Virus record (IMG/VR): IMGVR_UViG_3300022871_000039 | Coordinates: 1-41,312 of that record | Direction: 5' to 3' (one strand) | Length of the DNA: 41,312 bases | Source: a virus | In this document: in pieces, positions 8,322 through 15,448 of the stretch | Layout of the letters: every line of letters begins with the position of its first letter | How positions within the stretch are numbered: the stretch's first letter is position 1 | The notes under the pieces: model-generated | What the model was told of the DNA's origin: nothing | Databases searched by the model: none | What the model saw: the letters and a program-made list of their open reading frames with translations, nothing else | Program-made: the position numbers and the translations under genes

Positions 8322-8609
8322 ATGACAAAACAAGAAGATTTTGAATATACAATACTTGATGTTTATGAAACACAAGGCGCACTTGTAGTTGAAGTAGAGC
8401 ATGAGTATGGTAAGCAAAAAATGGGACTTAGTTTGAATGCAAAATATCTTGGAAATGATGGGCAACCAAAGTGGAAGAAGGAAGTTGAAAGCAAACTACA
8501 ACGAAAGTTTGGAAATAGGAATGCTGATAAATCACTCCCAATAACTCCAGCTTATAAAGAAGAAGTCGGCAAGACTCACAAGATTAAGATTGAACAAAAA
8601 AAGATATAA
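8322..8609 (+). CDS. Small protein, unknown
   Basis: Encodes 95 residues, starting 2 bases after the previous stop. The sequence is hydrophilic with a predicted N-terminal beta sheet (YTILDVYETQGALVVEVEH) and a basic C-terminal half ending in Lys-rich sequence. No signal peptide or membrane segment. I do not recognise a family. Spacing and strand place it in the late rightward unit. Confidence 0.6.
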   Translation: MTKQEDFEYTILDVYETQGALVVEVEHEYGKQKMGLSLNAKYLGNDGQPKWKKEVESKLQRKFGNRNADKSLPITPAYKEEVGKTHKIKIEQKKI

Positions 8610-8638
8610 TTGTGAGGTCTTAAATATAAGAGGTCGTA

Positions 8639-8758
8639 ATGAGTTTCCGAGAACCAGTCCATTATTTGGAGGTTGTTGATATTCCTCCATCTAATTTCAA
8701 GGAGAGGCTTGTTATTTTTTATAGAAAGTTTAAAGCATTATTAAAAGAGTTAAAATGA
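8639..8758 (+). CDS. Small ORF, 39 residues, unknown
   Basis: A short frame begins at ATG 8639, preceded by an AGAGG ribosome site, and ends TGA at 8756-8758, overlapping the ATG of the nuclease gene (ATGA). The coupling and ribosome site suggest it is translated. The product has a hydrophobic N-terminal half (HYLEVVDIPP) and a basic helix at the C-terminus. Function unknown. Confidence 0.5.
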   Translation: MSFREPVHYLEVVDIPPSNFKERLVIFYRKFKALLKELK

Positions 8759-9078
8759 CAGGACCATCAGAAGCTAAAAGTCATATAAGACTTTGTGATT
8801 TAGTTGAGAGGCATTGTGAAAAACACAAAGATTGGATCATTCTAAGAAATTATATTTACCACGAAGGTGGAAAAGATGGTGAGGTTGATGTCCTTGCTGC
8901 AACCAAGTACGGCTTTGTTTTTTATGAAATTAAAAGTACTCATATGGCCAAAAGATATACAAAAGCCACAGAGCAATTCTCACGATTCTATCAGTCACAC
9001 AAAAGGTGCGGCCAACATATTATAGGAGTTTATGTAACTCCAACATGTGTTAAAAGAATTAGGAGGCTATATGATTAG
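8755..9078 (+). CDS. PD-(D/E)XK nuclease, Hjc-like
   Basis: Encodes 107 residues. The nuclease core is clear: an N-terminal helix with Glu (VERHCEKH), then GGKDGEVDVLAA (catalytic Glu/Asp), and FVFYEIKST (the E-x-K motif), followed by a helix and a strand. This is the pattern of single-domain restriction-fold nucleases such as archaeal Holliday junction resolvases and RecB-like enzymes. It lies at the end of the late rightward operon, where it could resolve branched DNA before packaging. Its length fits a minimal Hjc-like domain. The exact substrate is not deducible. Confidence 0.65.
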   Translation: MTGPSEAKSHIRLCDLVERHCEKHKDWIILRNYIYHEGGKDGEVDVLAATKYGFVFYEIKSTHMAKRYTKATEQFSRFYQSHKRCGQHIIGVYVTPTCVKRIRRLYD

Positions 9079-9502
9079 TAAAACAGAGGCATTTCTTTTC
9101 TTGATGTTTTTGTTAATGGGAATTTGTATCTCTGGAATATTTTTTAGCATCAGAGAAGTTCCAAAAATAGACTTCGAACCAAACATTTCAATTAAATATC
9201 AGAAAGAATCTGATCCTTTCTTTAGAGTGATTAATCAAAATGCAAATGCAAGACCTTATGAAATCGACATTTATGATTGCACAGAATTCGCCAAGAATGT
9301 CGCGCACGATTTAAATGAGTTAGGTTGGGAAGCAGAAGATATTCATGTCGTAGCAGATTGTGAATCTGGATTGTTTGAGAAGACAAGTTGTGAGAAATAT
9401 GATGGAGGACATAGAATTGTAAGGGTGGATAAAATTTATGTCGAAGCTGTATCAGGTCACATAATTGCTCCGTGGGACTATAAAGCTTACGGAATTAATT
9501 AA
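9071..9502 (+). CDS. Membrane-anchored putative cysteine hydrolase (transglutaminase/NlpC-like)
   Basis: Encodes 143 residues from ATG 9071, with AGGAGGC as ribosome site; it overlaps the nuclease gene by 8 bases. Residues ~5-28 form a hydrophobic N-terminal anchor or signal. The outer part has IYDCTEFAKNVAHDL (a Cys at the start of a helix), later GHRIVRVDKIYVEAVSG, i.e. His on a strand followed by a second strand with an acidic residue. This Cys-His order is that of papain-fold peptidases (transglutaminase-like and NlpC/P60). Such a surface enzyme at the end of the late operon could attack the host envelope during exit. The family call is an inference from the motif pattern only. Confidence 0.45.
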   Translation: MISKTEAFLFLMFLLMGICISGIFFSIREVPKIDFEPNISIKYQKESDPFFRVINQNANARPYEIDIYDCTEFAKNVAHDLNELGWEAEDIHVVADCESGLFEKTSCEKYDGGHRIVRVDKIYVEAVSGHIIAPWDYKAYGIN

Positions 9503-9687
9503 AGTTCTGTAGGCCAAACCTCAATAAATATTTTAAAGATCTTAGTGATTATAATTGCGATCCAATTAGTTCCTATAGTAGGAGTACAAATTGCCCAAGC
9601 AAGAATAACGATCAGGAAGTTCTTCAGATTAAAAACTTTCTTTGCATCACTTCTTTGTAGATTATAAGGTTTCCAATGAGTGTTCAT
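9499..9687 (-). CDS. Small membrane protein, unknown
   Basis: Encodes 62 residues with a GAGG ribosome site. A basic N-terminus (residues 1-20) is followed by one or two hydrophobic segments (FLIVILAWAICTPTIG and WIAIIITKIFKIFI). It is the last gene of the leftmost leftward unit, and its stop overlaps the end of the convergent rightward gene by 4 bases. It could be a membrane effector acting early in infection; a holin-like role is possible but unsupported because it is on the early strand. Confidence 0.5.
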   Translation of the reverse strand: MNTHWKPYNLQRSDAKKVFNLKNFLIVILAWAICTPTIGTNWIAIIITKIFKIFIEVWPTEL

Positions 9688-9836
9688 ATTGTTTGCCTCA
9701 CTCTATTTTTGAATCTCAATTCTCTTCTGATTCGATTTGTTTCTTCATTTAGAAGATTTGGCAAATTGTCTTTTACCCAAACGGCAAAGTCTTCATTAAC
9801 TTCTTTAGCTCTTAATATTTTCGCGTAGTTTTTCAT
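9684..9836 (-). CDS. Small basic/charged protein, 50 residues
   Basis: Starts at 9836 behind CGAGGT, a good ribosome site, and ends in an ATGA overlap with the next gene. The product is highly charged and mostly helical (KVNEDFAVWVKDNLPNLL-like centre, Arg-rich end). It is the first gene behind promoter A and so belongs to the operator-controlled early set. No family recognised. Confidence 0.55.
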   Translation of the reverse strand: MKNYAKILRAKEVNEDFAVWVKDNLPNLLNEETNRIRRELRFKNRVRQTI

Positions 9837-9864
9837 CGTTTTACCTCGTTTTATTGTTTGATAT

Positions 9865-9891
9865 GTATGTGCAGGAGTACTTCTTTATAAA
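9865..9891 (-). promoter_or_regulatory. Leftward promoter A with operator repeat
   Basis: Plus-strand 9884-9891 is TTTATAAA (its own complement), preceded by GTATGT at 9865 and GTACTT at 9877, 12 bp apart. Read on the minus strand the order is TATA box, then two ACATAC-type boxes in the spacer and start-site region, then the ATG at 9836. Same architecture as promoters B, C and D. Confidence 0.75.
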
Positions 9892-9959
9892 TCTTTCTAT
9901 TGACGTGAAATACCTCCATAAGCGCTCTGTACTGAATAGAAATGTTCTCCATATGTTTA

Positions 9960-10016
9960 TATTAAAAAATAAAAAGAATAACAAATAGAATAGAAAGAAC
10001 GCGAGTTATTTCTCGC
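9960..10016 (-). terminator. Terminator of the nucleotide/ligase operon
   Basis: On the minus strand GCGAG-AAATAA-CTCGC (10016-10001) is a 5-bp hairpin whose loop holds the ligase stop codon TAA (10008-10006). It is followed by a long U-rich tract down to about 9960. Hairpin plus U-tract suits transcription termination before promoter A. Confidence 0.65.
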
Positions 10017-10911
10017 ATTTCTCCTTTATTGAAGACAGTCTGGGATGTCTCAGTTTATCTTTAGCTCCATAGTCCATACTCTTGACAACAGCGTACTTTC
10101 CTATGTAGTCCTTTTGATTTTCCCAAATCTCTCTTCTGAATGTTTCGTCTCCGATGATTGAGACTTTTGTTTCAGTCTTCCCATTGGGCATTAGACAAAC
10201 AAAAGTTGCAGCAATTCCAGTTGACTCTTTATCTGCAACTGTATTTCTTTTGAAGCTGTGACCAAGTTCATTCGTCTGAGATTCATTTGTATTGTGAAGT
10301 CTTTCAGTAACTCCAATGATTTCTAGATCTTCTTCTTTATGAGGCTTAAGTTTGAATCCTATATGTTCTTTGATCGTAACTCTTCCACATTTATATTTCT
10401 TCGATCCATCCATCAGAACTGCGCCTTCAAAACCTTCTTCTAGGAATTCAGCATAAATAAATGCTGCATGGATATGAGTTTCAACTTTGTTCTGTTCAAC
10501 TTTTTCAACTTTATCTGTATCTTGAATAAAGCTTAATTTTTTTATTCTTGCTCCAAAAGGTAATTCTAAATCAACAACTCCGAATAAATATAGTTTTGTT
10601 CCTTTTGGAATATCTTTGTCTTTTGAATTACAAATTCCAGCCATTTCTCTACATGGAATTCCATCACAATATATTTCTCCTTCAAAAATTTCTTCTTCAA
10701 AATAATCATCTATAAGATTAATAAATTCTTCAAAATATTCATTAAGTTTATTGTTCTTAAACTCTTTGAAACTTCTTCCTTTTATTCCTTCGTTTGTAAT
10801 TTCGGCTCTCACTCCATCTCTTTTTATAGAAATATACATATTTGTATAATCTAATTCCTCTAAGTTGAATTCCTCATTACTTAGAAGCAGCGGTTTAAAT
10901 TTTTTCATCAT
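10006..10911 (-). CDS. ATP-dependent DNA ligase
   Basis: Encodes 301 residues from the ATG at 10911, whose ATGA overlaps the stop of the nuclease gene. Nucleotidyltransferase motifs are in order: motif I IKRDGVR with adenylated Lys30, motif III in IFEGEI, motif IV in GFEGAVL, and motif V in FKLKP. A C-terminal OB-like domain with ELGHSFKR and a Lys-rich end follows. The length matches compact viral ligases of the T7/T4 rnl-independent type, with no N-terminal DNA-binding domain. It seals nicks in viral DNA during replication and repair. It is the last gene of the nucleotide operon and its stop codon lies in the terminator loop. Confidence 0.88.
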   Translation of the reverse strand: MMKKFKPLLLSNEEFNLEELDYTNMYISIKRDGVRAEITNEGIKGRSFKEFKNNKLNEYFEEFINLIDDYFEEEIFEGEIYCDGIPCREMAGICNSKDKDIPKGTKLYLFGVVDLELPFGARIKKLSFIQDTDKVEKVEQNKVETHIHAAFIYAEFLEEGFEGAVLMDGSKKYKCGRVTIKEHIGFKLKPHKEEDLEIIGVTERLHNTNESQTNELGHSFKRNTVADKESTGIAATFVCLMPNGKTETKVSIIGDETFRREIWENQKDYIGKYAVVKSMDYGAKDKLRHPRLSSIKEKCEK

Positions 10912-11363
10912 TTTAATAACCTCATTTCTATATCGTCCCAACTGGGTCTTAGTTTGCAATCTCCAAATAATTCTAATGTTTCTTCCTCCTTTATGAAAGA
11001 TCTTTTTATTTTGTTTTTTCTTTCTATCCATACCTTAACAGGAATCAAAAATACTGAGGATCTATTTCTATTCAATCTCCAATAATTCAAAAGTAGAAAT
11101 CCCTTATTTCTATCCCAGCTTTCTTCCCACATTATCATTTTGTATTCCTGAGTGAATCTGTTTAGACTAAATCTAGGATCTGATTTTCTCTGGGTCATGA
11201 TTACTTCTTTGCATTCAACTATGATGTCCAACTCTTTAGATTGAATCATATAATCTCCTTTTTCTGAAGTACAAGCGAAGGGATTAACTTGGATTTTAGA
11301 AATAGTAAAATTTCCAAAGGATTTCATCTTAGTATAAAAATGTTTTTCTGTTACTTGTTTCAT
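10908..11363 (-). CDS. PD-(D/E)XK-type nuclease
   Basis: Encodes 151 residues from ATG 11363, which overlaps the deaminase stop (ATGA); an in-frame GTG at 11372 is less likely. The core shows an N-terminal helix, then GDYMIQSKELDIIVECKE, giving D-x(n)-E-x-K, the catalytic pattern of restriction-fold nucleases, followed by helices with several Trp residues. The C-terminal part is basic. It lies between dCMP deaminase and ligase, so it is likely a DNA repair or recombination nuclease. It is distinct in sequence from the nuclease at 8755. Confidence 0.55.
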   Translation of the reverse strand: MKQVTEKHFYTKMKSFGNFTISKIQVNPFACTSEKGDYMIQSKELDIIVECKEVIMTQRKSDPRFSLNRFTQEYKMIMWEESWDRNKGFLLLNYWRLNRNRSSVFLIPVKVWIERKNKIKRSFIKEEETLELFGDCKLRPSWDDIEMRLLK

Positions 11364-11767
11364 ATTTTCCACAACCTTAAATCCTTCAGAAAAGGATTTT
11401 CAAATATTTTATAATCATTGATATAATAAACATCTTCAATTCCTGCTTGTATTAAAAGTTTCGTACATGAAGGACAAGGAAGGTGTGTGACAAAAGCCAC
11501 ACACCCTGAGGAAGAAATTCCTTGTTTGGCAAGGAACATCAGCGCGTTTTGTTCTGCATGAATTGTTCTTATGCAATGCCCATCAACCATTAAATGCCCT
11601 TCTGAATCACATTCAGGAGCTCCAGGAAGACTTCCATTGTAACCTGTGGAAATTATTCTACCTTCTTTTAAGATCAAACATCCCACTCGTGCACGATTGC
11701 AACTTGATGCTTCTCCTAATATTTCTACAATCTTTTTATAGGTTTCTGTTCTTCTTTTACTGAGCAT
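11360..11767 (-). CDS. Deoxycytidylate (dCMP) deaminase
   Basis: Encodes 135 residues. Zinc and catalytic motifs are complete: HAEQNAL at residues 70-76 (His ligand and proton-shuttle Glu) and PCPSC at 97-101 (two Cys ligands). TGYNGSLPG at 41-49 is the substrate loop typical of dCMP deaminase rather than cytidine deaminase, and the additional Cys/His residues near 53-65 fit the second zinc site of that family. It converts dCMP to dUMP. In T4, this enzyme works beside dCMP hydroxymethylase and dCTPase. The gene overlaps the amidotransferase stop by 11 bases. Confidence 0.9.
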   Translation of the reverse strand: MLSKRRTETYKKIVEILGEASSCNRARVGCLILKEGRIISTGYNGSLPGAPECDSEGHLMVDGHCIRTIHAEQNALMFLAKQGISSSGCVAFVTHLPCPSCTKLLIQAGIEDVYYINDYKIFENPFLKDLRLWKI

Positions 11768-13271
11768 TTTTGCACCTCTTATTGAATTCTAAAAGAATCT
11801 TCATTCTTACTTCGTCCATGTCTTGAAATAATTTCAAAGGTCTTTTGCCTTGAACCTGGATAGTGTGCCCGACTTTCAATTCTTGGAGTCTATGTCGAAT
11901 CCAAATTTTATTGTGGACTTCATTTATATTTTCCGAGGGATCGGAATTTACAGCTGTTTCAATTAGATCTTTATACAAGAAAGGACATCGGGCTTCTATT
12001 CCAAATTCAGAAAATATCATGTCAATTCTTTTCATATGATAATCCACCAACTCAAAATTAAGATCTATTTTTCTTATTTCTTTCAGAGTAATTTTTTTGT
12101 CTTTCAGTCCAATATTCATTTTACCAATTCTTCTCAAATAACTAGAACCTCCATTCCTTTGAGCTTCCATGTGTCTTTTATATCCAAAGAACATTTCATC
12201 TGCTCCTTCTCCCAATATCACAACTTTGATTTCGGGGAAGTCATTCTTGATTTTCTCAGCCATAACATAAGTCAAAAGCATTGAACCAAGTTCTATTGGA
12301 GAATCAATATGTTTAACAAGATCGGGAATTCTTTCCAATAAATCATCTTTCATAATTAAGATCTCATGATGTTTAGTATTATATTTTTCAGCAAGCATTC
12401 TTGCATTAACAACATCTTCATCATCTCTTTCAAATCCAATTGTGATAGTTGTTAAATCTATCTCAGGAGACATTTCTTTTATCTCTGCTAATAACAAACT
12501 GGAATCCAATCCTCCACTTAAACATAAGGCGAAAGGTACGTCCATGTTTCCTATCTTAGCATGAATTGATTTCTTCAAATTATATTTGAAATCTGTATAG
12601 CATTGTTTATGATATGTTTGATTTAGATCTTGAGCCTGAATTAGTTTGCCATTCAAATACATTTGTCCTGGTTGTAAAGCTACAACATCTTCAAATACGC
12701 TATCTGAATATCCCAAACTCATAACTGACATCAAAGCAAGTTTACAATATTTTTTTGTCTTTGATAACAAAAATTGTTTTGAACTGAAACAGTCATCAGT
12801 GAAGTATAAAGGTTTTTCGCCTATACAATCTCTGAATAGAATTTTGTTTTCATATAAACGATCGTAGATTGCAAGAGCAAACATTCCATTTAAATGTTTT
12901 AAGTTTGTTGGATCTTCCCTACAATGTGACATGTAGAAATCCAAAACGATTTCCGTGTCACATTTAGTTTTCTGTTTATACTCAGGAACTTTGTCTCTTA
13001 TTAGATTGATGATTTCTTCAGGATTCCATAATTCGCCATTATAAGTAATCATGACTTCTGTGTTCTCTCCTTCTGAATCAGCTCTGTACATTGGTTGTCG
13101 ACCATTGATTGGATCTAAATCTTGGATTGCCAATCTAGTATGTCCGAACTCTACAATTCCCATTCGTTCAATTCCTTGTCCGTCAGGGCCTCTGTTTTTT
13201 AAATCTTTTATGTTGTCCTTTACAAAATCTCTATTTGTATCAGCGTCCCATGTTCCTATTATTCCACACAT
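11757..13271 (-). CDS. Asparagine synthetase-like glutamine amidotransferase
   Basis: Encodes 504 residues. The start at 13271 is fixed by a perfect GGAGGAA ribosome site and by the need for Cys at position 2 (MCGIIG), the class II glutaminase nucleophile. Glutamine-site residues are present: RGPDG, HTRLAI, YNGELWN (74-83) and CDTE (104-107). The C-terminal synthetase domain has the PP-loop LSGGLDSS (251-258) and LGEGADEMFFGY. Both active sites look intact; AsnB proteins are usually 550 or more residues. It may make asparagine for the infected cell, or use the adenylation-amidation chemistry on another substrate such as a modified base. Its place amid five deoxynucleotide genes favours the second idea, but this is inference. 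Confidence 0.8.
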   Translation of the reverse strand: MCGIIGTWDADTNRDFVKDNIKDLKNRGPDGQGIERMGIVEFGHTRLAIQDLDPINGRQPMYRADSEGENTEVMITYNGELWNPEEIINLIRDKVPEYKQKTKCDTEIVLDFYMSHCREDPTNLKHLNGMFALAIYDRLYENKILFRDCIGEKPLYFTDDCFSSKQFLLSKTKKYCKLALMSVMSLGYSDSVFEDVVALQPGQMYLNGKLIQAQDLNQTYHKQCYTDFKYNLKKSIHAKIGNMDVPFALCLSGGLDSSLLLAEIKEMSPEIDLTTITIGFERDDEDVVNARMLAEKYNTKHHEILIMKDDLLERIPDLVKHIDSPIELGSMLLTYVMAEKIKNDFPEIKVVILGEGADEMFFGYKRHMEAQRNGGSSYLRRIGKMNIGLKDKKITLKEIRKIDLNFELVDYHMKRIDMIFSEFGIEARCPFLYKDLIETAVNSDPSENINEVHNKIWIRHRLQELKVGHTIQVQGKRPLKLFQDMDEVRMKILLEFNKRCKNAQ

Positions 13272-13293
13272 TTTCTTCCTCCAAATTAAATGT

Positions 13294-13995
13294 TTAGTAA
13301 ATTCCTTCCGGAAAATCTTTCTTGTATGCGTGCAGGCTTCCTGCAAACATTATGAACTTTCCAACTTTGAGATCTAATTCATTAGCTACAAAGTTTCTGA
13401 ATTTGATTGCGTGCCAGATGTCGTTCTTGAAATGAGTTAAGAAGTCAGTGCTTCTCATTGTGTAGATCAAATCTAGTTTTCCGTTTCTAATCATCAATTG
13501 ATAATACATGCTACATGGAACTCTTGATTTTCCTCCCATCTTATCTTGGTCAATATCCCTATTATGGAATTGAACAATCACTTGTCTAGAATCTGGATTT
13601 CTTCTGAGTTCTTCGATGCAAGCATCTATTTGTTTTTGCATACGTTCATTGTATGTATAACAGAATTTTCCATTAACTAGGAACTGTTCCCAGACATCAT
13701 TTCGAAGTTTATAAGCTTCGCCGGGATTTGTAGTTTCAACAGAAGGATTGTCCCATCCATTAATTCTTTCAAGATGTTCAGCTTCACACCAATTCAAACA
13801 AGATCCAACCATTTCATTCATATCATTATCATTCATAATCATAAATGAATAGCCTTGCAGCTCTTTAGTCATATATGAATCGTCATCTTTAACAATCTTA
13901 TTTTGCATAGATTGTGGGTGAACTTCAATCCCCATCTCAAATAAATCCCTTTGGATTTCTGAAATTGCCTCAATACAATTTTTATATATTCTCAT
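13294..13995 (-). CDS. ThyA-family enzyme with dCMP-type Asp; putative dCMP hydroxymethylase
   Basis: Encodes 233 residues. An ungapped alignment with E. coli ThyA is possible from PC146 to the HxY motif: Cys161 (PCSMYYQ) is the nucleophile, R181-S182 and D184 match R166-S167-D169, and H222/Y224 match the His and Tyr that bind the deoxyribose. The position of Asn177, which recognises dUMP, is Asp192 (KNDIWHA). Asp at this site is the hallmark of T4 dCMP hydroxymethylase, and Asn-to-Asp in L. casei ThyA switches preference to dCMP. The protein is also shorter than ThyA, ending soon after the HxY motif. It probably hydroxymethylates or methylates dCMP. Overlaps the upstream gene by ATGA. Confidence 0.72.
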   Translation of the reverse strand: MRIYKNCIEAISEIQRDLFEMGIEVHPQSMQNKIVKDDDSYMTKELQGYSFMIMNDNDMNEMVGSCLNWCEAEHLERINGWDNPSVETTNPGEAYKLRNDVWEQFLVNGKFCYTYNERMQKQIDACIEELRRNPDSRQVIVQFHNRDIDQDKMGGKSRVPCSMYYQLMIRNGKLDLIYTMRSTDFLTHFKNDIWHAIKFRNFVANELDLKVGKFIMFAGSLHAYKKDFPEGIY

Positions 13996-14195
13996 TTTCT
14001 TTTACCTTTATATGGACAAGACCTACATTCGCTTCTTTCTTCGATCGGTGTTTCAGGTTTGTAATCTATACACTCAGGAAACATTCCAATACATTTCGGA
14101 AACGCTTTGTCCTTCCTTGAAGAAACCAAAGCGTTTGTTTCAGTTTCTTTTCTTTGTTGTTGTTTCTTAGCATCTGAAGTCTTGTATGATACCAT
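13992..14195 (-). CDS. Small four-Cys (zinc-binding) protein
   Basis: Encodes 67 residues, beginning directly after the dUTPase-like stop codon (TAAATG). The N-terminal half is hydrophilic with Lys/Gln/Thr-rich sequence. The C-terminal half has four cysteines (KCIGMFPEC ... ECRSCPYKG) spaced as in a small zinc finger. The end overlaps the ThyA-family start (ATGA). It could be a DNA-binding or protein-binding accessory for its neighbours; no family name can be given. Confidence 0.6.
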   Translation of the reverse strand: MVSYKTSDAKKQQQRKETETNALVSSRKDKAFPKCIGMFPECIDYKPETPIEERSECRSCPYKGKRK

Positions 14196-14861
14196 TTAAT
14201 AATCGCTCCGTTGTCGGAATTGGTTGACTTTGTTCTTTTTAAAATAGAGATTATAGATGTCACAATCATCTAATCCTACTGCTCTTAAACAAGCAACGAG
14301 TGAATCAAATGCTTGGATTAGATATTGAGTAAAGATTGGAACGTCAGTCAAGACATGTGTTTTTTTCCATTTCTTATTTCTTAATTTGTTTCCTGCTAAA
14401 GTTAAGTTCTGAATTATTTCCCAATGTCTTACTTTAAATCCTGTAGGAGTTAGATCCATGTTTCCTGAAGTTTTTCCATATGTTGAAATATCTAAAAATT
14501 CAGATCTATCAATTCCGGCAATTATACAAAGCTCTACAAAGAAATGAATTGAGTCTATTAATTCTTCTGAGTAATGAGTTTGATCCAAATCACAAATCAT
14601 CGACCAATCCTTTTTGGCAAATTCATTTATTAGAATTACTTCAAATGATTCTCCAACTTCTTCCGTTGTTCGATATAAAAAATCTTTTAGCCAAACTTGA
14701 CCTTCCATAGTATGAACATTTGTTTCAGTAGATTCAAGCAGGTCTCCCATGTTCTCTATGTCTACATACTTCTTTGCAAGCTCCATTTGTTTTTCAAATA
14801 TTGCTCCTAAAATATCTTGCGGAATTTCATCCGCTTCTTTCATCTCGTTTACACTTACCAT
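14196..14861 (-). CDS. All-alpha dUTPase/dCTPase-type NTP pyrophosphatase
   Basis: Encodes 221 residues. The dimeric dUTPase (MazG-superfamily) signatures are visible: TTEEVGES at residues 65-72 and SEELIDSIHFFVEL at 98-111, which supply the acidic Mg ligands, and a C-terminal YFKKNKVNQFRQRSDY matching the family's 'Y..KN..N..RQ..gY' end. These enzymes hydrolyse dUTP/dUDP, and relatives act on dCTP. In T4, dCTPase-dUTPase supplies dCMP to the hydroxymethylase and keeps unmodified C out of DNA. The same pairing here supports a base-modification or dNTP-pool role. Confidence 0.72.
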   Translation of the reverse strand: MVSVNEMKEADEIPQDILGAIFEKQMELAKKYVDIENMGDLLESTETNVHTMEGQVWLKDFLYRTTEEVGESFEVILINEFAKKDWSMICDLDQTHYSEELIDSIHFFVELCIIAGIDRSEFLDISTYGKTSGNMDLTPTGFKVRHWEIIQNLTLAGNKLRNKKWKKTHVLTDVPIFTQYLIQAFDSLVACLRAVGLDDCDIYNLYFKKNKVNQFRQRSDY

Positions 14862-14862
14862 T

Positions 14863-15411
14863 TTATTCTTCCTCTCGTTGTAAAAAATTTCGAATCAACT
14901 CAATTTCAGTTTCTCCATTGTCTGCCATAATCATATATGGCAATTTTGAAAATTTTGTCACGAATCTAATATATCTTGACCATAGATCTTCGATCTGTTC
15001 TCTGTTAATGTGTTCGTCTCCTCTCTTGTCAAATCTTCCATAGATTGTATTAATCGAAGGACACATGTGAATGAACAAAATTTGTTCAACATTAGTTGCA
15101 TTCATTAATGAGTCTTCAAAAGTTCTATACCAATCATCGTCAAAAGGTTCATATCCTCTTAGTTTTCCATATACCATTTCCGACATATAGAAACGATCGA
15201 TGATTACATATTCATAACTAGGGACCGATTCAATCAAAGATTTTATTCCTTCATAATTATCTTTTACTTTAGGAATTGTACTTTCATCGCTCGGCCTGAA
15301 ATTGTTCTTAATTAATAAGGAATTTCTGAATCTCTTATCTTTTGATATTCTTTCAATCAAAGTTGACTTGCCTGAGCAATCAACGCCGTCTACAATTATT
15401 ATTTTCGTCAT
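14863..15411 (-). CDS. Thymidylate kinase-like deoxynucleoside monophosphate kinase
   Basis: Encodes 182 residues. P-loop GVDCSGKST at residues 9-17, DRFYMSEMVYG at 72-82 (the DR(Y/F/H) substrate motif of the dNK/TMK family), and an Arg-containing lid region (YGRFDKRGDEH) are in the expected order. It would phosphorylate dTMP or a modified dNMP. It is the first gene behind promoter B; the TATA centre is about 33 nt before the ATG, so the mRNA has only a very short leader. T4 gp1, the kinase for hydroxymethyl-dCMP, plays the equivalent part in that phage. Confidence 0.75.
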   Translation of the reverse strand: MTKIIIVDGVDCSGKSTLIERISKDKRFRNSLLIKNNFRPSDESTIPKVKDNYEGIKSLIESVPSYEYVIIDRFYMSEMVYGKLRGYEPFDDDWYRTFEDSLMNATNVEQILFIHMCPSINTIYGRFDKRGDEHINREQIEDLWSRYIRFVTKFSKLPYMIMADNGETEIELIRNFLQREEE

Positions 15412-15421
15412 CTTCTTATAC

Positions 15422-15448
15422 GTATGTACAGGGGTATTACTTTATAAA
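15422..15448 (-). promoter_or_regulatory. Leftward promoter B with operator repeat
   Basis: TTTATAAA at 15441-15448 with GTATGT at 15422 and GTATTA at 15434, again 12 bp apart. The stop codon of the DNA polymerase gene (TAA, 15444-15442) lies inside this TATA box. Drives the nucleotide operon starting at 15411. Confidence 0.78.
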
